Assembly: GCF_027023985.1 (NCBI RefSeq)
Contig: NZ_JALVTW010000033.1
Span: forward strand, 1-64,000
Length of the DNA: 64,000 bases
From: Persephonella sp.
GTDB taxonomy: Bacteria > Aquificota > Aquificia > Aquificales > Hydrogenothermaceae
Direction of reading: 5' to 3'
Shown: piece after piece, positions 1-8,679 of the stretch
Layout of the letters: every line of letters begins with the position of its first letter
Position numbering within the stretch: position 1 is the first letter of the stretch
The notes under the pieces: generated by a model
Told to the model about the DNA's origin: nothing
The model's input: the letters and a program-made list of their open reading frames with translations, nothing else
The model's database searches: none
Made by a program: the position numbers and the translations under genes

Positions 1-118
1 CTCTACACATCTCAAGCTTCGTTTTCGGGAAATTGTTTTTGTATATATGTGTTTCAAAAACTTGTTGTGCCTGGGCGGCAATTGCCAGCCCAAGCAAAAA
101 GAATGTAAAAGTTTTCAT
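1..118 (-). CDS. Partial exported phage protein after the endolysin
   Basis: The first 39 codons of a leftward gene are present and the rest lies beyond the window. It begins with ATG at 116-118 behind a GGAGAT ribosome site. The first ~18 residues are a typical Sec signal peptide (MKT, then FTFFLLGLAIAAQA), followed by a polar stretch, so the product should be exported. It starts 2 bp after the endolysin stop, so it is probably co-expressed in the lysis part of the leftward late operon. A spanin-like or other lysis accessory role is possible from position alone. No family is recognised. Confidence 0.6.
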   Translation of the reverse strand, partial: MKTFTFFLLGLAIAAQAQQVFETHIYKNNFPKTKLEMCR

Positions 119-120
119 GA

Positions 121-594
121 TTATCTCCTTTTCACTATATGTTGATAAGTTTCGCTATCTTGGAAATGTGGAAACTCTTTGAAGTGTTTCCAGTTTCCAC
201 CCCATTCTAAGCCTATTTCTTTTGCTATTTGTCCAAGTGCTTTATAGGCTTCTTTGTTGCTCCAGTCAGGCTTTCCGCCGCTCAAAGGGACACAGTCAAA
301 GGCTACCCCATATTGGTGATAACTTTGCCAGCCTCTTGCATTTGTCACTATCCGGTTTGCTTCTTTTTCTGATAGAGGATACAATCCGAGTTTTTTCCTT
401 TCTTCATTTAGTTCAGAAACAGTAATTCCAAATTCTCTTAATCTGCCCTGTTTGTATAGTATCCCTTGTTCTTCGGGGCTTCTGTAAGTGCAATAAATAA
501 GAACTTCTATGCCATTCTTTTTTGCAAGTTCCAAAAATTCTCTTGCTTTTTGCTGAGTAATTGGATGCAGGTCTTCTATTCTTCTACTTGCCAT
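121..594 (-). CDS. Phage endolysin, M15-family L,D/D,D-peptidase
   Basis: This 157-residue protein looks like the M15 (VanY/Ply-type) zinc peptidases that cut peptide stems of peptidoglycan at lysis. Visible family motifs are YRSPEEQ (about residues 38-44), SYHQYGVAFD (about 91-100, with the zinc ligands His and Asp), and EWGGNWKHFKEFPHF near the end, with the catalytic Glu/Asp region and third zinc His. The length suits a single catalytic domain with no separate wall-binding domain. There is no signal peptide, so it would need a holin to reach the wall. It starts just after the stop of the upstream gene with GGGGAG as ribosome site. Confidence 0.9.
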   Translation of the reverse strand: MASRRIEDLHPITQQKAREFLELAKKNGIEVLIYCTYRSPEEQGILYKQGRLREFGITVSELNEERKKLGLYPLSEKEANRIVTNARGWQSYHQYGVAFDCVPLSGGKPDWSNKEAYKALGQIAKEIGLEWGGNWKHFKEFPHFQDSETYQHIVKRR

Positions 595-596
595 GG

Positions 597-1112
597 CTAC
601 TCCCCGCTTGGTAATGGTGCTGTTTGTATAGACTGGTCAAATATTTGTTGTTCAATTGCTTTCATATCAAGTGAAAGGAGTTTGTCAAGTGTCGCAATCA
701 CCTGTAAATCGTTGTTTATCCAATCCCAAATCAGACTGTCATATGCATACCACCAGTTCTCCAAGTCTTGAGCTTCTGTCCCCTCTTCTTCACCACTCTT
801 TTCTTTTTGTGCACAGAACTGGATATCAGCGAGATCGTTGTAATCGTATTCGTCGCAAATCTTTTGAAACCTTTGTTTTTCAAACTGCAGTATCTCTTTC
901 CTTTTCTGCTCTTTGATTTTTTGAAAAACGCAATTTTCATCAACCTCAAATGTTTCCATGTTGATACAATCGTTTGGGACATATTCAGGAATTGGTTTAT
1001 TTCCTTCTGTGAGCCATTTTTGAAACTCTTGAAAATCTCTGTTTGCAGGGTCTTTGGGTATCGCTTTATTTTCTTTGAGATTTAGTATTGTTTGTCCTTT
1101 ATCTTGATACAT
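597..1112 (-). CDS. Unknown protein downstream of the tail fibre, possibly fibre assembly
   Basis: The start is taken as the ATG at 1110-1112 (protein begins MYQDKGQ). It sits 6-7 bp after a perfect AAGGAGG, whereas a longer reading would run back into the tail fibre gene. The product is about 171 residues, acidic and Trp-rich near the C-terminus, with no membrane segment or signal peptide. The stretch EFQKWLTEGNKPIPEY resembles the W-x-x-x-GN-x-P pattern common in proteins encoded beside tail fibres, including fibre chaperones. Position between fibre and endolysin supports a tail fibre assembly or attachment role, but the function is inferred from context only. Confidence 0.55.
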   Translation of the reverse strand: MYQDKGQTILNLKENKAIPKDPANRDFQEFQKWLTEGNKPIPEYVPNDCINMETFEVDENCVFQKIKEQKRKEILQFEKQRFQKICDEYDYNDLADIQFCAQKEKSGEEEGTEAQDLENWWYAYDSLIWDWINNDLQVIATLDKLLSLDMKAIEQQIFDQSIQTAPLPSGE

Positions 1113-1123
1113 TTCAAACCTCC

Positions 1124-2707
1124 TTACAATTCTGCGTCGGCTGTGAAGTGCCAAGAATATAAATGTCCTTGTGTAAGAACGTTATCCGCATACCAGTAAA
1201 TTTGACGTTCATTTGTTTCTATACCTATTAGCAATCCAGATATTGTCGCATTTGCATCAATATCAGTAATCTGTCCCTGAACACCACTACCACGAGAATA
1301 TACCGTGATTGTCGGTATTGTTCTCATTGTTGTAGGGAAATGAACATATCTATCGTAGAAATCGTATCCAGACATTGCATGGGAAGTAAAAGCACCAGCT
1401 GGATTTGACGGGTCATAATGTGGATACATAGAAGAAAAATAATATCTCATACACCTCAATAATTGCACATCATATGGAACATACTCAAAATCAGTTCCTG
1501 TATCAGATTCTTCAACTTGGACATACGCAAGCTCAATGAAATCTCCTACATCGACAGTAGTGTCTTGTATAGTAGAACCATCATTTCCCACTTTGATTCC
1601 AAAGAGTTCTACAAATTCAAGAGTCAAAGTATCAATTCCTGCTACGGTCAAATCAAGTGTGTATGTCCACTCAAGTTTTGTCCAAACATTAGGAGAAACA
1701 TTAAAGTCTTGTCTATAAAGTATTAGATGCTGATTTTGGTCTTTCGCTGTTACATATAGCTGAACAATTGATTTGTTTGTTTTTACCCAGCAAGAAACTG
1801 TATATTGTTTTTTATCAAACAAGTGATAATTGTCTTTTGTAATCTCAACCCTTTGAGCGATACCTGTTATTCTATTTGCTACATTTGTATCAACTTGAGT
1901 GATTTCATGATGATAAATGTTCCCAGAAAACTCAGACCCTGTATAAGTTCTTTTTTCTATCAGCTTCCCCAGTATGCCGACAGGTGATGCAGACCAATCA
2001 AGAAACCTATCTGCACAATACTGTGAATTTCCTGTATTGAAAGAAGTCCCCCTCTGCCATATTGTGAAATCGCCATTGATTATGAGATTCTTGAAATTTA
2101 TCCCGTTCAGCTTCGCAAAATTTACGCTATCTCTTATATCTGCATGAGCAGATGTATTTGTATTGTGATTGTTTATTGCTGTGGAAATCTGCCCTGGTAT
2201 GTTGTGTGAGGTCTGGTCTGAATTGTGAGCAGTTATCTCATCATTTACATATTTTCTGCTTGCAAGCACTATCGCTGGGTCTATTTTGAGTTGAACTGAA
2301 TCTACATTCTCAACCTCCATAATAAAGCGTATATACATATCATTTCCAGCACCTTGAGAAAGAACTGGTTTATATGTCTCTGGATAGTTTCCAATAGCTA
2401 TCAAATTCCCGCTATCATCAAATATTCCTATTTCTCTGATTGTGAAACCTCCCTGGTCTGCAGGAATAATTCCTTCTACGATTATCCAGTTTGGATTGTC
2501 TGAGTCAGTAGTTATTCTGTTTATCTGTGCCCTGTAAACTTCATTTTCGAGAGCTGTTTGAGTTTCGTTCGGTGCGTAATAACTGCCATTTCCGTCTCCT
2601 ACTGCAAACTCTGTAATGTTGACAGCTGTTCCGCTTGCCTGTGCGTTTGCAAGTGCTTGTTTTCCGTATGAAGTTAGTATCGTATAGTAATTCTCATTTG
2701 TAGCCAT
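1124..2707 (-). CDS. Tail fibre protein with N-terminal tail-collar domain (DUF3751 type)
   Basis: At 527 residues this is the largest leftward structural gene after the sheath. Residues 1-160 match the phage tail-collar fibre domain: a start like MATNENYYTILTSYGKQAL, then FAVGDGNG and FTIREIGIFDDSG, which anchors fibres to the baseplate. The middle (about 160-215) is polar and His/Asn-rich. The remainder is a beta-rich region (IINGDFTIWQRGTSF, then VSCWVKTN) like carbohydrate-binding jelly-roll modules of fibre tips, expected to contact the host surface. It follows tail protein I, the usual order in P2/Mu-type tails. The start is preceded by AGGAGG. Confidence 0.85.
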   Translation of the reverse strand: MATNENYYTILTSYGKQALANAQASGTAVNITEFAVGDGNGSYYAPNETQTALENEVYRAQINRITTDSDNPNWIIVEGIIPADQGGFTIREIGIFDDSGNLIAIGNYPETYKPVLSQGAGNDMYIRFIMEVENVDSVQLKIDPAIVLASRKYVNDEITAHNSDQTSHNIPGQISTAINNHNTNTSAHADIRDSVNFAKLNGINFKNLIINGDFTIWQRGTSFNTGNSQYCADRFLDWSASPVGILGKLIEKRTYTGSEFSGNIYHHEITQVDTNVANRITGIAQRVEITKDNYHLFDKKQYTVSCWVKTNKSIVQLYVTAKDQNQHLILYRQDFNVSPNVWTKLEWTYTLDLTVAGIDTLTLEFVELFGIKVGNDGSTIQDTTVDVGDFIELAYVQVEESDTGTDFEYVPYDVQLLRCMRYYFSSMYPHYDPSNPAGAFTSHAMSGYDFYDRYVHFPTTMRTIPTITVYSRGSGVQGQITDIDANATISGLLIGIETNERQIYWYADNVLTQGHLYSWHFTADAEL

Positions 2708-2717
2708 TTATAGCCTC

Positions 2718-3386
2718 CTATGCTGCTTGATGAGGGTAAATTGTTGTTGTGTGAACTGCTTGATATCCAATAGCCCTATAATCCCCAAAATTGGTTTGAA
2801 TTTCTTTAACCTGATATGGATAAACTGTCATGTCGTGTCCAGAAAGAGCAGCTGTCGCTCTGTTTTGTTTGAAGTCTGAGGTGAGGTAGATAATCAGTTT
2901 TTCTAAAACCTCATGTGTAGGTTTGATTTTTGGTAGAAGCTCTGAAATTAGTGAAAATTTTTCCTCAGATATTCCATTCCTTACATCTGCTTCTACCCTG
3001 AACTCTGCCCATCTATTTGGATCTGTTTGTAAAACAGGTGTTATTTTTACATTTTCAAAGCCATATAAAGCTAAAATTTCTTTAATTCCTTTTACCGTTC
3101 CTGCTTTCTTATACCACGGTATCGTGTTTATAACTCTGTTTCTAAATTCTTCTTCTGTTTCAGATTTGAATTTGCTAAAGCCTCTTTCTTTACCAAGCAG
3201 GTATAAAGCATTTGAATTTGCAAATTGAGGAAATTTCTGCCTTCTTACCTTAAATGCATGTTGCCTAAAGTTTTCAATATTTACTTCCCAGGACTGATAA
3301 AGTTTATAAACATCTCTTTCTATTTTTTCTTTATTTCCTGTTTTAAAGCTTGCAGGAGAAATCTCCCAAAGCCAGTCTGCAATCAT
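2718..3386 (-). CDS. Tail protein I family baseplate protein (P2 gpI/Mu gp48-like)
   Basis: The 222-residue product shows the pattern of the P2 tail protein I family: an N-terminal LYQSWEV region, then FANSNALYLLGKERG (about 60-74) and FRNRVINTIPWYKKAGT (about 85-101), where the recurring W-x-x-x-GT motif begins the central helix bundle. These proteins link the baseplate wedge to the fibres. Its ATG overlaps the stop of the tail tube gene (TAATG), so the two are translationally coupled. The tail fibre gene follows directly, as in P2 and Mu. Confidence 0.75.
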   Translation of the reverse strand: MIADWLWEISPASFKTGNKEKIERDVYKLYQSWEVNIENFRQHAFKVRRQKFPQFANSNALYLLGKERGFSKFKSETEEEFRNRVINTIPWYKKAGTVKGIKEILALYGFENVKITPVLQTDPNRWAEFRVEADVRNGISEEKFSLISELLPKIKPTHEVLEKLIIYLTSDFKQNRATAALSGHDMTVYPYQVKEIQTNFGDYRAIGYQAVHTTTIYPHQAA

Positions 3387-3838
3387 TATGCGATGCTACC
3401 CCATTCAATTGGTTGTAAAAGAACAAGTGTAATTTCTACATCAACTTTTTCATCACCTTCTGCTGCTTTTGTTTTTGGATTGTCCATTTTCACAGACGGT
3501 AGTTTATCGGTAACTGCCACATTAAACTCATCATCAAGATAAGAAATGGTTATAGGGAAAGGGGCTATCTGGGAAACTCTCTGTTTACCTTGAGACCTGA
3601 CCCATTCCATTAATATGTTAAATCCGGTTCTTGTAAGGGTAATTTTTCCTGAACCTTCCCATTTACCTTTTGTCCAGCCGATAGGAATGTTTCCTCTGCC
3701 GTATCTTGCTTTTATGTTCTCTTTATCTTCATAATCAATTGCTACTATGTGGTCTTTTAGTATTTGAGGTGCATCGTCTATCCCTATTTCAACAGAGCTC
3801 CAGTCGTACTCTTTTCCATTGATTAATACATTAGCCAT
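3386..3838 (-). CDS. Major tail tube protein
   Basis: This is a 150-residue beta-rich protein directly behind the sheath gene, the normal place for the tube protein of contractile tails. It has the family look of short tubes: an N-terminal LINGKEYDWSSVEI strand pair, then IGWTKGKWEGSGKITL (about 52-67), LMEWVRSQG, and a C-terminal strand with VDVEITLVLLQPIEW. Tube proteins stack as hexamers to form the DNA conduit inside the sheath. Only 5 bp separate it from the sheath gene. Identification rests on position, length and strand pattern. Confidence 0.75.
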   Translation of the reverse strand: MANVLINGKEYDWSSVEIGIDDAPQILKDHIVAIDYEDKENIKARYGRGNIPIGWTKGKWEGSGKITLTRTGFNILMEWVRSQGKQRVSQIAPFPITISYLDDEFNVAVTDKLPSVKMDNPKTKAAEGDEKVDVEITLVLLQPIEWGSIA

Positions 3839-3843
3839 TTTTA

Positions 3844-5049
3844 TTAACCTCCTATTTCAAGAAGTGGATTTTCAAAGGATTGATGTATTTCAATCCAGTC
3901 CATGTGCGGAGTTGGAATTGATTTTGTGTACACATTTAGTTCTCTTGATGCCCAGATATCCTGACCTTCCGGTATATATACCCTGTACCCGTATAGTTCT
4001 TTTCTGTCATACATTCCAACTTTTAACGCATGTTCTATTTTTGCCTTCAGTTCCTGAACTGTAGGTGACTTTGTAGGTTTCACAGGATTTGAAGGATCCT
4101 GGTTGTTTGGTGGAAGTATCTCACCTTTCAGGTACTTCATTACTGCTTTTCTGGATAGTTTTGCAGCCTTATCAGCTGCCCTTCTTGCATACATAAAGTG
4201 GTAATCAGAAGTTGGGTCGTTCATTGCAACAGGGTTTGTAACGTAGTATCCTGCATATCCATCATAGGTTCTTATAGTTATGAATCCTGCCTGGTCAAGT
4301 GTGTATATATGGGAATATGTAAGACCGTCTGGAAGCGAAACAAGATTTTTAATAGGAAATGCTCCAACTTCCCCAATGTCCTGAGAAACTTTAGCTCTTG
4401 AAATAAGTCCCATTATAGAACCAAGACCATTCCTGTGTCCCTGATTTCCTTTTATGTTTGTAAATGTTGCATAAGCGGCAACAACAAAAGTTCTTAAAGC
4501 TGTAAATCCAGACCATTCATTGATTAGATTAGTTACATATGTATCGAAATCAGGCTCAACCGTGGTATCCGGATTTTTATCTCTTGCTTCCACAATTGCC
4601 CAGACATATATGTGTCTTGATACAAGGGAAGAAAGATAAGACTCTATTGATGTTGCAAGAGTTTTATCTACTGGTGTTAAAACCGCTATGTATTCAAAAA
4701 GGGCGTCTCCATTTACAAGAGATTGTTCTACTGCTGTTTCTATTGCAGTAAGTATATCTGCAGAAGTGTTAGAAGCTGCAGATATTGCATATACTATTCC
4801 CTGTCCATTTGAAACGGCATCAAGCAGTTTATCTGCAAAAGCACCACCAAACAGCTCAATAGCTTTCTCATAATCATTAGGCAGGAACAGTCTATAAACC
4901 TGATTTGCTGTTGCAGTTCCTGAAGTATCCTTGATACCGACTGCTATTGCTATTCCATCTCCGGTAGCCGGTATTCGTCCTAACGCACCATCATAAAATA
5001 GAACATCAACATCGGGTAATGCTGACTTTTGTCCTTCTACTCTAATCAT
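3844..5049 (-). CDS. Contractile tail sheath protein
   Basis: The 401-residue protein resembles phage tail sheath subunits. The N-terminal part shows VDVLFYDGALGRI and GTATANQVYRLF. The centre has the AAA-like stretch IYVWAIVEARD and FRTFVVAAYA-type strands. The C-terminal third has YIPEGQDIWASRELNVYTK and ends HMDWIEIHQSFENPL. It is shorter than Mu gpL (about 495 residues) but in the range of compact sheaths. The tube gene follows directly. The protein would surround the tube and contract to drive DNA injection. Confidence 0.75.
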   Translation of the reverse strand: MIRVEGQKSALPDVDVLFYDGALGRIPATGDGIAIAVGIKDTSGTATANQVYRLFLPNDYEKAIELFGGAFADKLLDAVSNGQGIVYAISAASNTSADILTAIETAVEQSLVNGDALFEYIAVLTPVDKTLATSIESYLSSLVSRHIYVWAIVEARDKNPDTTVEPDFDTYVTNLINEWSGFTALRTFVVAAYATFTNIKGNQGHRNGLGSIMGLISRAKVSQDIGEVGAFPIKNLVSLPDGLTYSHIYTLDQAGFITIRTYDGYAGYYVTNPVAMNDPTSDYHFMYARRAADKAAKLSRKAVMKYLKGEILPPNNQDPSNPVKPTKSPTVQELKAKIEHALKVGMYDRKELYGYRVYIPEGQDIWASRELNVYTKSIPTPHMDWIEIHQSFENPLLEIGG

Positions 5050-5348
5050 TATTTATTGCCTCCTTTCTTTTTAGTTACTAATGCCCCAGTGGCGATATTT
5101 TCACCCACTTCTTCTTGGGGTTTTTTTGACAAATCAGGAATTTCATGGCTTTTGCTTTTTAAAAAAGCATCCATCATTTCTTTGAAACGATTTTCTGAGA
5201 TTTCATCATCATCTTTGATATTGAAAGCTACTTTCATACCTTCAAAAATGTGCATTCTGTTTTTTAGAACGATTTCTCTTTCTTTTTCTCCATGTTTGAT
5301 TTTTGCTTTCTTAATTAAAAGTTTTTCTGCTATCTCTTTTGCTTTCAT
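5049..5348 (-). CDS. Small conserved-position tail protein of unknown function
   Basis: A 99-residue, highly charged, Lys-rich protein without signal peptide or membrane segments. Its start overlaps the end of the preceding gene and its stop abuts the sheath start, so it is embedded in the tail operon. A slot between a tail terminator-like gene and the sheath is held by small unknown proteins in several Mu-like phages (Mu gp38 region). No family is recognised from the sequence. A C-terminal tail of KKKGGNK-type residues may be disordered. Confidence 0.6.
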   Translation of the reverse strand: MKAKEIAEKLLIKKAKIKHGEKEREIVLKNRMHIFEGMKVAFNIKDDDEISENRFKEMMDAFLKSKSHEIPDLSKKPQEEVGENIATGALVTKKKGGNK

Positions 5349-5833
5349 GAGAATGTAACCTCCGTATTAACTGATATTTTGGGATATTCTTTGTCTAAAA
5401 CTGATATACCTTTTACTGTTAAGATAGCCCTATATTTGTTTATTCCTTGTTTGTCCGTTTCTTCCTGGAATTCAAATGGGGTTATGGATAGTTCCAGCTG
5501 CTCTCCATTTGAATCTGTTTTATATGGATTGTTTAAAATCAAAGAAACAATCTGGTCTAAAAGATTAATCTGGCTTTCAGGAATCTGAGCATTAAGTTCA
5601 AATGTGTAGATAAAATCATCAATTTTATATCTGATTGTTATTCCTGTATCTGTTTCAGTAGTTTTCCATCTTTTTCTGTTTCTTTTGATGCTTTGACCTG
5701 CAAACTCAACTACCAGCAATGGAATGGTGGAATGTTGCCCATATCCTTTATGGGCTTTTGTCGTATTAATAATCTGCGAAAAGTCAGCTACTAACATATT
5801 TAAAATCTCTTGGCTGCCTGGCATTTTAATCAT
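5345..5833 (-). CDS. Tail completion/terminator-like protein; probable leaderless mRNA
   Basis: A 162-residue protein whose central strands (TGITIRYKIDDFIYTFELNA) and LNNPY region resemble the tail-terminator fold that caps the tail tube, in the position of Mu gp37. Assignment is by context and pattern, not a firm match. It is the first gene after a late-type promoter whose predicted +1 is the A of this ATG at 5833, with no ribosome site between the -10 box and ATG. A second in-frame ATG follows three codons later. The tail genes down to the endolysin follow in one closely packed series. Confidence 0.6.
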   Translation of the reverse strand: MIKMPGSQEILNMLVADFSQIINTTKAHKGYGQHSTIPLLVVEFAGQSIKRNRKRWKTTETDTGITIRYKIDDFIYTFELNAQIPESQINLLDQIVSLILNNPYKTDSNGEQLELSITPFEFQEETDKQGINKYRAILTVKGISVLDKEYPKISVNTEVTFS

Positions 5834-5882
5834 GTAAAAAAGATAGAATGTGAAAAGGGCAAAAGTTAGGACAGGTTGGACA
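5833..5882 (-). promoter_or_regulatory. Late promoter P5 (leftward), predicted leaderless start
   Basis: On the minus strand the 18-bp element TGTCCAACCTGTCCTAAC occupies 5882-5865. After 19 bp comes TATCTT (5845-5840), and the expected +1 at 5833 is the A of the gene's ATG. From the element through the -10 box, the 43 bp are identical to promoter P27 on the other strand. Confidence 0.8.
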
Positions 5883-5891
5883 GGTAGAAGA

Positions 5892-6251
5892 TTAGTAGTA
5901 AAGGCTTACAAGTTTGACCACTTCTTCAAATGGAATTCTTTTGTTTTTGTCTTCCAGTGTTAGTATTTGACCTTCCATTATCCTATGATGGATAGTTGAA
6001 CGGGATATACCGGTTATTTTTGAAACTTCTCTAATAGAATATGACGCTTTAACTTCACCGAACTTTTCTATGCTTTTTTGTTTAACCCAGCTTTCATAAT
6101 CTATAATTACCTGTCTCTGGAGGTTCAGTTTTTCCTTTAGCTTTCTGTTTATTTTTGCTAATTCTTCATTTAATTCTTGCTTTTTTCTTATGAGACTTAA
6201 AATTTCTTCCTGGATTAAATTTCCTTCTTTTGCAGGAATTTTTATTCCCAT
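5892..6251 (-). CDS. Coiled-coil protein with C-terminal HTH (MerR/excisionase-like)
   Basis: A 119-residue protein. About residues 15-50 are a charged helix (IRKKQELNEELAKINRKLKE) likely to dimerise. About residues 70-95 are a helix-turn-helix of the MerR/excisionase type (SIREVSKITGISRSTIHHRI) with a following MEGQI-LTLE wing. It lies between the terminase and the tail operon and stops 10 bp upstream of late promoter P5. It could be a regulator or a packaging DNA-binding protein. It is one of several HTH genes that could encode the missing late activator, but nothing in the sequence singles it out. Confidence 0.6.
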   Translation of the reverse strand: MGIKIPAKEGNLIQEEILSLIRKKQELNEELAKINRKLKEKLNLQRQVIIDYESWVKQKSIEKFGEVKASYSIREVSKITGISRSTIHHRIMEGQILTLEDKNKRIPFEEVVKLVSLYY

Positions 6252-6336
6252 TTTAGCCCTCAGGTTATGTTTTTTGTGAATCTACATTATTTATTGATGG
6301 TGTATCAAGTTGTTTTGGAATTTATGTGGTTGAGCA

Positions 6337-7881
6337 TTAGTACTGAATTTCCAGCTTTTGTGAGCTCCATGGAGTAGAATCTACTATTTTTACTTCTCCT
6401 GAAGACTTTTCAAATCCACTGATAGCCATTTCAAGTGCATCCGGAAGGTCATCATGGGATCCTTTCGGAAACTCTACAAGTTGATCTATCAATAACTTTT
6501 GATTTTCTTTGAATTTGATTAGCCCATTTTCTATAAGTGGGCTTAATTTTTGTATTCTTACTTCTTTCTGGATTGTAGATTTTATAGGTTTTATAGGTAA
6601 ATGAATTCCTTGCTTAGAAGCTTCTCTCATTATTGTGTTTTTATATAGTTCTTGAAAAACTTGTGATTCAAAAATTATTTTCCTTGGTTTATATATCAGG
6701 TACTTCTCAATTATTTTGTTGGCAAATTTTAAGTCCGATATTTTCTCTCCATAGGCATCTAAAACATAATAAATGCCTGTGTCAAAGTCTTTGGCCACTG
6801 TTACTATGGCTGAATAGTCTCCTGTTTTCTTTCCTGTTGCTGGGTCTATTCCCATTATGATGTCAAGCCTTTTGCTGTGTATCTCAATCGGCTGGTAATA
6901 TTCAATCCAGGAAAGTTTGAATATCATGTCTTCTTCTGATAGGGGTTCATTTAGATACTCTGTTGAGAAATGAACAGAACCTAAAGCTCTTTTCTTTTTT
7001 TCTAAATCTTCAATAGACCACATTTCTTTCCAAAGCGGCGTTCCATCTTCAAGTATTGCAGAAAATCTTAAACCTAACCAGTTTTTGAGTTTTTCTTCTT
7101 CTATTTCTTTTAAAAGCCTTGAGGGCAGGTCATCTGAATGAAATATTGTATTTACCACAACCACAAAAGCATTTTTACCAAGTGCCATTACTACTCTTTT
7201 AAACCATCTATAAAGCTTTTCCCTCTGTGCCGGTGAGTTTGCTAAATCGTCCTTCATAATATCGTCTGCTATGACCAAATCCGGTCTGTGCTGTCTGTAT
7301 CTAATACCTCTCATTGAAGCTCCTGCACCTTTTGAGGCTATAGCAGAGCCGTTTTTAAGGGTTATAAAGTCTGATTTCCATTTATCCCCTTGCTGTTCTC
7401 CAAAGTCGTTTATCAGCTTTTCATTTTCCTCAAGCTCTGCTTTTATGTTTTCTAAAAACAGGTTTGCCATTTCTTGAGATGCTGACATAAGAAGGATAAA
7501 CTTGGATTTGCCGGTCAGAACCCGCCATAATGGGTAAGCAAGGCTCATTCTGGTTGATTTTGCGTGTTCCCTTGGCTCTACATCAACCAATCCTTCAAGT
7601 TTGTGAACCGGCTTTAAAAGGTTGTGATATTTGGGTTTAATGTATTTTTTGAGCTGGTTAACCTGGTGGCTGTCTATTTTTTCTGTGTTTATTATCTCAA
7701 CTAATATTTTGTGATACTCTGCAGGCTCACTGCTGAAATAGTGAGGTAAATAGTAAGAACAAAAAAACCAGAAATCATTTTTTGCTTTTTCTATCCTTGC
7801 TTGTTTTTCAGGATCCTGCTGTTGGGATTGCTCTTTTACTTTTTTTAAAGCTCTTTTTATACCTTCTTTTTTATAACTCAT
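6337..7881 (-). CDS. Terminase large subunit (Mu gp28-like TerL)
   Basis: The 514-residue protein is the DNA-packaging motor. The ATPase half has a Walker-A-like VEPREHAKSTRMSLAYPLWR (about residues 100-119) and a Walker B with DLVIADD (about 203-209). The nuclease half has MGIDPATGKKTGDYSAIVTV (first Asp and the GDYSAI strand) and ends with SHDDLPDALEMA, the conserved metal-binding Asp pair. Together with the genes upstream it reproduces the Mu gp25-gp26-gp27-gp28 order. Oddly, the portal gene is not next to it but about 24 kb away on the other strand. It overlaps the upstream gene by 11 bp. Confidence 0.9.
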   Translation of the reverse strand: MSYKKEGIKRALKKVKEQSQQQDPEKQARIEKAKNDFWFFCSYYLPHYFSSEPAEYHKILVEIINTEKIDSHQVNQLKKYIKPKYHNLLKPVHKLEGLVDVEPREHAKSTRMSLAYPLWRVLTGKSKFILLMSASQEMANLFLENIKAELEENEKLINDFGEQQGDKWKSDFITLKNGSAIASKGAGASMRGIRYRQHRPDLVIADDIMKDDLANSPAQREKLYRWFKRVVMALGKNAFVVVVNTIFHSDDLPSRLLKEIEEEKLKNWLGLRFSAILEDGTPLWKEMWSIEDLEKKKRALGSVHFSTEYLNEPLSEEDMIFKLSWIEYYQPIEIHSKRLDIIMGIDPATGKKTGDYSAIVTVAKDFDTGIYYVLDAYGEKISDLKFANKIIEKYLIYKPRKIIFESQVFQELYKNTIMREASKQGIHLPIKPIKSTIQKEVRIQKLSPLIENGLIKFKENQKLLIDQLVEFPKGSHDDLPDALEMAISGFEKSSGEVKIVDSTPWSSQKLEIQY

Positions 7882-8383
7882 CTTGAAGCCTGTTTATTAT
7901 TTTTTCCCGAAGCTGTTTATCTTCTACCACTTCAATTAATACTTTTGTGATTTTTTCAAACATCTTTTCTGTGTGTTGTATTAGCTGTGTTTTTGTTTTT
8001 TCAACGTAAGCAGTTGAACGGGAAAGATTTGCTGAAGCATTTATAAGAGATAAAAGCTTGTCAATCTTTTTTTCTTCTATTTCTCCTTTTTCCTGCCATT
8101 CTGCAAATAGCTCCATAAGCAAGCCATTTGTAAGCAGTGCAATATTTTGGGACTGGGTCATAAGGTCAAAATCTTCATCTGAAAGCAAGCCAGCTTGTTT
8201 TAGTTCCAGTAGTGGTTTTACTCTCTGTATAAATCTATGGATTGATGTTCTTGAAGCCTGAGCATTAGGAAATTTTATTTTCAGCTCCTGTTCTATTTCA
8301 GCTATTGTTTTACCTTCTGCATACATTTTTGCAACTTCCTTTTTTAAGTGCGGCTGCTTATCAAAATTGTGTTTTCTCGGCAT
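7871..8383 (-). CDS. Mu gp27-like protein (DUF3486), probable small terminase role
   Basis: A 170-residue helical protein with an N-terminal HTH: a start like MPRKHNFDKQP, then VAKMYAEGKTIAEIEQEL and ASRTSIHRFIQR (about residues 15-55). A long helical remainder ends near QLREKIINRLQDEL. This matches the DUF3486 family, whose Mu member gp27 precedes the large terminase and is thought to act in DNA recognition for packaging. Gene order (gp25, gp26, gp27, TerL) and overlap with TerL support this. Confidence 0.75.
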   Translation of the reverse strand: MPRKHNFDKQPHLKKEVAKMYAEGKTIAEIEQELKIKFPNAQASRTSIHRFIQRVKPLLELKQAGLLSDEDFDLMTQSQNIALLTNGLLMELFAEWQEKGEIEEKKIDKLLSLINASANLSRSTAYVEKTKTQLIQHTEKMFEKITKVLIEVVEDKQLREKIINRLQDEL

Positions 8384-8385
8384 AA

Positions 8386-8679
8386 TTAAATCTCCAGATC
8401 AATGTTTGCATCTATAAATTCTTTTTTAAGTAGTGCTTTTCCTTTAGGTGTAATCCTGAATTTCATCGCATCATCAAGTATTGGATGATTGCTTTTTGGT
8501 TCTATATAGTGCTTGTTGACAAGGTATCTTATGTTTACGTTCATCAAATGATGTCTGTCTGGAAATAAATGCCAGTCATAAAGAAGCCCCTCAATAAATG
8601 CAATAGTTAATCCTTCATTCCCCATTTTGTCTAAAAATTTCAAGATTAAAGCGTTTATCTGCTTATCCACTTTTTCCAT
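8386..8679 (-). CDS. Mu gp26-like winged-helix protein
   Basis: A 97-residue protein with a winged-helix look: helices around LIAFIEG/LLYDWH, then IRYLVNKHYIEPKSNHPILD, and FRITPKGKALLKKEF at the end. In Mu the equivalent slot, between the DUF2730 protein gp25 and gp27, holds gp26, a small predicted DNA-binding protein. Function in Mu is not well defined. The assignment here is by position and fold pattern. The gene overlaps the upstream gene by 17 bp and ends 2 bp before the gp27-like start. Confidence 0.6.
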   Translation of the reverse strand: MEKVDKQINALILKFLDKMGNEGLTIAFIEGLLYDWHLFPDRHHLMNVNIRYLVNKHYIEPKSNHPILDDAMKFRITPKGKALLKKEFIDANIDLEI